A stretch of 59,696 bases of DNA from Kiloniellales bacterium. GTDB lineage: Bacteria > Pseudomonadota > Alphaproteobacteria > Kiloniellales > JAKSDN01. The number at the start of each line of letters is the position of its first letter. Positions within the stretch are counted from its first letter, which is position 1. The notes under the pieces were generated by a model. That model made no database searches and had not been told where the DNA came from. It was given only the letters and a program-made list of their open reading frames with translations. The translations under genes were made by a program, and so were the position numbers. Where the stretch lies: positions 1-59,696 of the forward strand of contig JASJEC010000032.1 in the NCBI GenBank assembly GCA_030064845.1, written 5' to 3'. Shown piece by piece: positions 54,742 to 59,696 of this stretch.

Positions 54742-55698
54742 ATGATAACCGCCTATGACGTCTCCGCGGTCGGCATGACACATCGCATCGCCGTCGGCGC
54801 GGCTCCGCAGATCAAGGGCGCAAACATGGCGGCCAAGCAAGATTATCTGGAGACGCATCTCGACGGCGTCAGACAGCGCCTGATCTGCGGGCCTTCTGAC
54901 GAGCCCGACCTTATCGGCGTGCTGGTCACCGAAGCCACCGACCCGCAAGCCGACGTCGGGATCATCTACTTCGTGCGCCAAGGCTACTGGGCCATGTGCG
55001 GCTCGGGAACCTTCGCCTTAGGCGTTTTCCTCATCGAGTCGGGGCTGATCGAAGCCGTCGAGCCGGTCACCGAGATCGTGCTGGAGCTGGCCTCCGGCCT
55101 CATGACGCTGCGCGCCGAGGTCGATCGCGGCCGCGTCCGGCGCGTCTCCACGATGACCGAGCCGGTCTTTCATCTTGATGCGACCGAGATCGAACTGCCG
55201 GGCTACGACCCGGTGCCGATCGACATTGCCTATTGCCTCAACTACTTCGAGCCAGCGCTGAACGCCCGGACCCTCGGCCTCGATGTCAGCTTGGAAAACC
55301 GTGTTGAACTGCTGCGCGTCGGGGTCGCGGTCCGACGCTTGATCAACGAGCGCTTGACCCTGCGGCATCCGAATCAGCCATCGATCGACCGCGCGGTCCA
55401 GGTGCAGATCTACGACCCGGAACCATCGACGGCCGGCGTGGACTGCCGCTGCGTCGCCATCTACGGGGAGGACGGTTTCGACTTGACCCCTTCCGGCACT
55501 TCGACCTGCGCTCACATGGCCACAAAGAGAGCGAAGGGTGAAATGGCCGTGGGCGACCGCTTCGTCATGGAGAGCGTCACAGGCGCCGTGATCGAAGGCA
55601 CCATCAAGGCCGACACAGAGGTCGGCGACAGACAGGCAATCGTCCCGGAGATTGCCGGCGGCGGAACTATTGCCCGATTGGTCACACTCTGCCGCTGA
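54742..55698 (+). CDS. Proline racemase superfamily protein with Cys/Ser active-site pair
   Basis: A 318-residue member of the proline racemase/hydroxyproline epimerase/dehydratase superfamily. The first active-site motif is MCGSGTFALG with Cys86. The second is DLTPSGTSTCAHMA, where Ser251 replaces the usual Cys of PCGTGT. In the superfamily, Cys/Cys enzymes racemise or epimerise, and trans-3-hydroxyproline dehydratases have Thr at the second position. The EPRG motif is also altered (GPSDEP). It may be a dehydratase, an enzyme for another imino acid or an inactive relative. Confidence 0.8.
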   Translation: MITAYDVSAVGMTHRIAVGAAPQIKGANMAAKQDYLETHLDGVRQRLICGPSDEPDLIGVLVTEATDPQADVGIIYFVRQGYWAMCGSGTFALGVFLIESGLIEAVEPVTEIVLELASGLMTLRAEVDRGRVRRVSTMTEPVFHLDATEIELPGYDPVPIDIAYCLNYFEPALNARTLGLDVSLENRVELLRVGVAVRRLINERLTLRHPNQPSIDRAVQVQIYDPEPSTAGVDCRCVAIYGEDGFDLTPSGTSTCAHMATKRAKGEMAVGDRFVMESVTGAVIEGTIKADTEVGDRQAIVPEIAGGGTIARLVTLCR

Positions 55699-55729
55699 CC
55701 TTACTGGCTGACCGGCGCGGATCCCCGTT

Positions 55730-56761
55730 CTATCCCTGATCAATCAGCTGCGCCGCGAGCTCTTCCAGCTCTTCGCTGCGCTCGCCCACCATCGTCTGTC
55801 CCAGCCGCTTGATCTTATCGATATTGTCGTGGCTCGCGTCGTCCATGTCGTCGCTGGCGGCCTCCAGGCGCGGCTGGAAACGGTAGTAGCGCCGCCGGCC
55901 GTCGCCGTTTGGCTGGAGAATGTTGCCGACCTGCTGGTCGACGATGGCGGCGTCGCCGTCGCACATCAGCGAGAAGAGCGGCTGCACCCAGCGGGCCGCG
56001 CCCCAGTCCTTGACCTCGGCGTAGGGCATGCCGCGGGTCAGTTGCCCCGTGCCCAGCGAGAGCAGGACGAAGTCCCGGGCCGCCGGGAACAGGCGCCGCG
56101 CCTCGATGTAGGCGGCCAAGGCCGGGTTGTAGGCGACCACCGCGCCGTCGATCAGCGCCATGTTGCCGCTGCCGTTCTCCCGTTTCAGGAGAGCAGGCTC
56201 GAAATAGGTCGGCGCGGCGGTAGCGGCGCGGATCACGTCGACCAGGCGGAAATCGTGGCTATCGTCCTCGCGGGCGTCGCGCGAGCTGAAATTGAAGGGA
56301 TGGCGCTTCTCGAAGTCGTAGGAGGTGATCAGCGCCTCGGTCAGCACCTGGGACAGCTTGAGCTGGTCGAACACCCGCGCCAGCACCTGCTCGAGCCCGT
56401 CCGCCGGGTACTTCTCGTCGACCAGGTTGCCGACCGCGCGGATCTGGTGCCAGACCGAGCGGGAGAAGACCCGGGGGCCGCCGATCTCGTAGAGGCGGAC
56501 CAGATCGTGCGCCGAGAAGCGCGGTTTGCCCGTCTCGTCGGGAATCAGGAGCGCCATGCCAAGCAGCGCGCCGGTCGAGGTACCGGCCACCAGATCGAAC
56601 AGCCGATGCGCCGGCTGGCCGGTCAGCCGCTCGAGCTCGCTCAGCACGACGGCCGGGAGGATCCCGCGGATTCCGCCGCCGTCGATCGCGCAGATACGGA
56701 TCGGACGCGGCGCGCGGCCGAACATCCGCATCAGCCGACTGCCCAGTCCCGCCTTGTCCAT
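55730..56761 (-). CDS. Patatin-like phospholipase
   Basis: A 343-residue patatin-domain lipase. The oxyanion motif is DGGGIRGILP (Asp27-Gly30), the nucleophile Ser62 sits in GTSTGALLG and the dyad Asp205 in LIDGAVVAYNP. It lacks a signal peptide. It resembles the bacterial patatin class that includes CapV-like effectors, but no CD-NTase or other defence gene is nearby, so a housekeeping lipase is as likely. The ATG at 56761 has GGAGGA upstream; a GTG at 56782 is in frame. Confidence 0.88.
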   Translation of the reverse strand: MDKAGLGSRLMRMFGRAPRPIRICAIDGGGIRGILPAVVLSELERLTGQPAHRLFDLVAGTSTGALLGMALLIPDETGKPRFSAHDLVRLYEIGGPRVFSRSVWHQIRAVGNLVDEKYPADGLEQVLARVFDQLKLSQVLTEALITSYDFEKRHPFNFSSRDAREDDSHDFRLVDVIRAATAAPTYFEPALLKRENGSGNMALIDGAVVAYNPALAAYIEARRLFPAARDFVLLSLGTGQLTRGMPYAEVKDWGAARWVQPLFSLMCDGDAAIVDQQVGNILQPNGDGRRRYYRFQPRLEAASDDMDDASHDNIDKIKRLGQTMVGERSEELEELAAQLIDQG

Positions 56762-56868
56762 GCTGCTCGATCCTCCGGGCACCGATCCCGCTCGCCCGCA
56801 CTATCAACGGCGATCCGCTATTGCAACGCCGCCATGGTTTAGATCCGATGAAATCCCGCTAAACGGGG

Positions 56869-57507
56869 TCAGGGCCGACCCTGCTCGACGGCGGCGCGCA
56901 GGTCGCGGGCGGCCCGCTCGGGATCGTCCGCGGCGCAGATCGCCGAGACCACCGCGACGCCCTCGACGCCGCGGGCCATGACCGCCGCGGCCCGCGTCTC
57001 GTCGATGCCGCCGATCGCAACGACCGGCGGGGCGATGCGCCGCCGCATGTCGGCGAGGCCCTCGAGGCCGATCGCCGCCCCCGCGTCGGCCTTGGTGCCG
57101 GTCCCGTAGACCGGACCGACTCCGACGTAGTCGATCAGATCGGGATCGACGATCGCCATCTCCTCGGGCGTGCCGGCGGAGACGCCGAGGATCTTGCCCG
57201 GCCCCAGGGCCCTGCGCGCCTCGGCCGGCGACAGGTCGTCCTGGCCCAAATGCACGCCGGCCGCGTCGCAGGCCGCCGCCACCGCCACCCGGTCGTTGAC
57301 GATCAGCGGAACGCCCTGGGGCGCGAGCAGCGCCTTGAGCGCCCGGCCCTGGTCGATCAGCGCCGCGTCCGGGGCCGACTTGTCGCGCAGCTGAACCAGG
57401 GTAACGCCGCCGCGCACGGCCGCCGCCACGACTTCGAGCAGGGAGCAGGACCCGACGGCGTCGGAGCCCGCGATCAGGTAGAGGGACAGGTCGAAGTCGG
57501 GGCGCAC
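56869..57507 (-). CDS. thiE: Thiamine-phosphate synthase
   Basis: A 212-residue TIM-barrel enzyme joining HMP-PP and thiazole phosphate: GGVTLVQLRDKSAPDAALID, VPLIVNDRVAVAAACDAAGVHLGQDDL, and YVGVGPVYGTGTK with IGGIDETRAAAVMARGVEGVAVVSAI. GTG start. It follows thiM by 13 bp in one operon. Confidence 0.93.
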   Translation of the reverse strand: MRPDFDLSLYLIAGSDAVGSCSLLEVVAAAVRGGVTLVQLRDKSAPDAALIDQGRALKALLAPQGVPLIVNDRVAVAAACDAAGVHLGQDDLSPAEARRALGPGKILGVSAGTPEEMAIVDPDLIDYVGVGPVYGTGTKADAGAAIGLEGLADMRRRIAPPVVAIGGIDETRAAAVMARGVEGVAVVSAICAADDPERAARDLRAAVEQGRP

Positions 57508-57520
57508 GGCGGCAAGCTCT

Positions 57521-58339
57521 CTACTGGACCCGCGCCCCCTCGGCGAGGCTCCCTTGGTCGAGGGCGTAGAGCTGGTCGATCAGGTGGACCCGGAAGCTGC
57601 CCGGCCCCGCGGACTGGGCCGCCGCCAGTTCGCCGGACAGCCCCAGGAGGGCGATCGCGTGGGCCGTGGCCACCAGCGGATCGTCGCCGACCGCGCAGCA
57701 GGCCCCGACCAGGCAGGTGAGCGCGCAGCCCAGGGCCGCGACCCGCGACATGAGCGGATGCCCGTTGGCCACGGCCATGACCCGCTTGCCGTCGGTCACG
57801 TAGTCGATCGTGCCGGTGATCGCGATCACCGCCCCGGTCGCCTTGGCCAGGTCGTGCGCGGCATCGAGCGCCTCGGCCGAATCGATCTCGTCGCGCGGGC
57901 CGCCCATCGCCGCGAGGCCGTTCCCGAGCGCCAGAATCTCGGTGCCGTTGCCGCGGATCACGGTGGGCTGCAGGTGGGCCAGCCGCCGCGCCACCTGGTA
58001 GCGATTGGCGAACACCGAAGCGCCGGCGGGATCGAGCACCCAGGGCGTGCCCAGATCGATCGCCCGGCGGACGCCGGCGACCATGGCATCGATCGAGGTC
58101 GGCGTCGGCGCGCCGATGTTGACCGTCAGAGCGTCCGCTGCGCCGACCAGATCCTCGACCTCGTCGAACGACTGGAACATGGTCGGGACCGCCCCCACCG
58201 CCAGCAGAAGGTCCGCGCTGAGATCGCCGGCCGGCGTGCTGGTCAGGTTGTGCACGGCGGGCGACCGCTCGCGCAGCTCGTTGAGCGTGTGCCAGGGTGT
58301 CTCTTCTTCGGGCGCGTCGATGGGATGGGATTGGGACAT
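57521..58339 (-). CDS. thiM: Hydroxyethylthiazole kinase
   Basis: A 272-residue ThiM: VHNLTSTPAGDLSADLLLAVGAVPTMFQS, LTVNIGAPTPTSIDAM, PWVLDPAGASVFANR and the ATP-binding TVIRGNGTEILALG, with the C-terminal GCALTCLVGACCAV. It phosphorylates salvaged thiazole. ThiM and ThiE together form a thiamine salvage branch. The ATG at 58339 (MSQSHP) is preferred to an upstream open frame. No TPP riboswitch is seen in the short upstream gap. Confidence 0.93.
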   Translation of the reverse strand: MSQSHPIDAPEEETPWHTLNELRERSPAVHNLTSTPAGDLSADLLLAVGAVPTMFQSFDEVEDLVGAADALTVNIGAPTPTSIDAMVAGVRRAIDLGTPWVLDPAGASVFANRYQVARRLAHLQPTVIRGNGTEILALGNGLAAMGGPRDEIDSAEALDAAHDLAKATGAVIAITGTIDYVTDGKRVMAVANGHPLMSRVAALGCALTCLVGACCAVGDDPLVATAHAIALLGLSGELAAAQSAGPGSFRVHLIDQLYALDQGSLAEGARVQ

Positions 58340-58438
58340 AGACTTTTCAGGATGACACAAGACCGCAGGCTGGCAAAGAACGAACCCCCGGCATCGAGCG
58401 ACTTTCCGACGCGTCCGCACGGCGCCCGGCGGACCGGA

Positions 58439-58891
58439 TCACTCCGGCGCCATGCCCTTGGCCTCGAGCTCGCGCAGGGCCGCTTCGGTCTTCTCCAGGC
58501 CCTCGACACCCATGCCGCGCAGCACATTTGGCGCCTTGGTGAACTGGATGTTCTGGTAGCCGACGATCTCGATCCGATTGCCCCAGGGATCGAGGAAGTC
58601 GAGGAAGCGACCGGGCAGGATCTCGACGTTCATCTCGGCCAGGGTGCGGCGCACGGCCTCCTTGTCGTCGACGACCAGGCCGACGTGCCGGTTGTCGTCC
58701 GGGCCTTGGCGCCGTCCCTTGGAGAAGTTGACGAACTGGTCGCCGAAGTAAATGAACGCCGCGTTGTCGTTCCTGCTCTTCACCTCGAACTCGAACAAAC
58801 GGCCGTAGAAGGCCAGCGCCTCCTCGATGTCGCCGACCTCCAGGGCGACGTGGTTGAACCCCAGCGCCCGCGCCTTCCTTCCCTCGGTCAT
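58439..58891 (-). CDS. VOC family protein
   Basis: A 150-residue glyoxalase-fold protein: FNHVALEVGDIEEALAFYGRLFEF, HVGLVVDDKEAVRRTL and FLDPWGNRIEIVGYQNIQF. His in the first strand and Glu in RIEIV could be metal ligands. The C-terminal ALRELEAKGMAPE extension is helical. Read toward thiM with a 99-bp gap, possibly one transcript. Substrate unknown. Confidence 0.85.
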   Translation of the reverse strand: MTEGRKARALGFNHVALEVGDIEEALAFYGRLFEFEVKSRNDNAAFIYFGDQFVNFSKGRRQGPDDNRHVGLVVDDKEAVRRTLAEMNVEILPGRFLDFLDPWGNRIEIVGYQNIQFTKAPNVLRGMGVEGLEKTEAALRELEAKGMAPE

Positions 58892-59004
58892 CGCGGCTTC
58901 GCCCTCCTTCGCCAGCGCCGCACAAGTATAGCGGCCGCATATACTTGATATGGGCGTGGGGGCGCGCCGGCGAAAGCAGCAATCCCGGCGCCGTCGTACC
59001 GGGG

Positions 59005-59100
59005 CCGCCGGCGTTTCTCTCGACCCACCCGCACCCCGGCAGCCGGATCGAGCGCCTGATGCCCGAGGCGATGAGCGTCTACGAGGCGAACCGGGGCCGC
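59005..59100 (+). pseudogene. Remnant of an M48-family metallopeptidase C-terminus
   Basis: The frame encodes [18 protein letters not shown] and [13 protein letters not shown], which match the typical C-terminal end of M48 peptidases (a Phe-Leu-Ser-Thr-His-Pro motif followed by an Arg-Ile pair and Met-Pro). No HExxH catalytic domain lies upstream, so this is a 3' fragment left by a deletion. The fragment is read toward pyrE. Confidence 0.65.
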
Positions 59101-59201
59101 TTCACCCGAGACGGCAGACCCGCCCGAAGAAGTCTTTGCCCGCCGCTCGCCGAGCCGATAGACAGGGGCCGATAGACAGTGGAGGCGGAAGGAGAGTATC
59201 C

Positions 59202-59696
59202 ATGGCCGGAGACGACTGCGCCAGCGTCGCGAGCCGCTGCCTGATCGACATCGAGGCGATTCTGTTCCGCCCCGACGAGCCCTTCATCTTCACCTCGGGA
59301 CGGGCCAGCCCGGTCTACGTCGACTGCCGGCGCATCATCTCGTTTCCGGAGACCCGCAGCCGGCTGATGGACCTGGCGGTCGAGAAGATCGACCGCGAGA
59401 TCGGCCGCGACCGCATCGACTGCGTCGCGGGCGGCGAGACTGCTGGCATCCCCTTTGCCGCCTGGATTGCCGAGCGCCTCGGCCTGCCGATGGTCTACGT
59501 GCGCAAGAAGCCCAAGGGCTTCGGCCGCAACGCTCAGATCGAGGGCTGCTTCGATGAAGGCGCGCGGGTGCTACTGGTCGAGGACCTGGCGACCGACGGC
59601 GGCTCGAAGCTCAACTTCGTCGAGGCGCTCAGGACCGCGGGCGCGGAGGTCGCCCACTGCCTGGTGATCTTCCACTACGGCATCTTTCCCCAGTCG
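59202..59696 (+). CDS. pyrE: Orotate phosphoribosyltransferase (partial, 3' end outside window)
   Basis: The 165 codons present encode Pyr[64 protein letters not shown] and the PRPP loop [21 protein letters not shown]. It makes OMP from orotate and PRPP. The ATG at 59202 has a strong ribosome site (GGAAGGAGAG). The frame is open to the edge of the window. Confidence 0.93.
   Translation, partial: MAGDDCASVASRCLIDIEAILFRPDEPFIFTSGRASPVYVDCRRIISFPETRSRLMDLAVEKIDREIGRDRIDCVAGGETAGIPFAAWIAERLGLPMVYVRKKPKGFGRNAQIEGCFDEGARVLLVEDLATDGGSKLNFVEALRTAGAEVAHCLVIFHYGIFPQS

Noticed and set aside
55730-56761. Reading the patatin gene as part of a CBASS defence system
   Set aside because: There is no CD-NTase, E1/E2-like or JAB defence gene within reach; radC at 27 kb is unrelated.
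58340-58438. TPP riboswitch before thiM
   Set aside because: The gap is about 100 bp and I cannot find the CTGAGA and ACCTGATC core elements.

Overview
The window is a GC-rich stretch of about 60 kb from a free-living alphaproteobacterium, probably of the Rhodospirillales/Kiloniellales type. That placement is inferred from gene content and signals: an F1-ATPase zeta subunit (DUF1476), SOS boxes of the GTTC-N7-GTTC kind, a CtrA-type TTAA-N7-TTAA box, an imuA-imuB-dnaE2 mutasome, a bactofilin, a three-part purS/purQ/purL set and a PQQ operon. No rRNA, tRNA or CRISPR array is visible. The DNA is chromosomal housekeeping and metabolic sequence, with small mobile or palindromic repeats and one local tandem duplication.

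Layout. 1-2260 (minus): pqqABCD, including a 25-codon pqqA with hairpins after it; pqqD runs off the left edge. 2322-5220 (plus): pabB-pabA-pabC for p-aminobenzoate, with ATGA overlaps. 5227-8919: a pterin dehydratase, a lone PstS-like binding protein, a VOC protein and an ABC-2 exporter of the PQQ-alcohol-dehydrogenase-associated kind. 8920-9653: a long intergenic region with a CtrA box and a candidate small RNA carrying an anti-Shine-Dalgarno motif. 9654-19990: a histone H1-like protein built of TARKT/S repeats, a bactofilin, a membrane-anchored HELSH protein, a sterol-desaturase-family protein coupled to a methyltransferase, a class III cyclase with TPRs, a Crp/Fnr regulator, a 583-residue unknown protein and an S24-type repressor.

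20088-31319: thiolase, AcuI-type reductase, Sel1 protein and lipoproteins, tam, a CinA-like protein without a normal start codon, sfsA, map, radC, and an operon of sensor kinase, response regulator and a solitary NitT/TauT-type binding protein. 31720-39138: de novo purine genes (purB, purC, purS, purQ, purL) with the ATPase zeta subunit, an NRDE protein, bolA and a monothiol glutaredoxin. 39379-46774: the SOS mutagenesis block, dnaE2, imuB, imuA and dinB. A 280-bp MITE with a CTAG target duplication lies between imuB and dnaE2, and two SOS boxes sit on the imuA and dinB promoters.

46830-54153: lrgAB, a tripartite tricarboxylate transporter (tctC-tctB-tctA) and two paralogous Sel1/TPR proteins. 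A remnant of the tctA 3' end between the paralogues shows that they arose by a 1.47-kb tandem duplication. 54289-59696: a hotdog thioesterase, a proline-racemase-like protein with Ser in place of the second Cys, a patatin-like lipase, thiM-thiE, a VOC protein, a remnant of an M48 peptidase and the start of pyrE.

The observations most worth testing are the CtrA-linked candidate sRNA, the kinase/regulator/binding-protein triad, the apparently leaderless dinB whose -10 lies inside its SOS box, the MITE that splits the mutasome, and the tctA-Sel1 duplication.
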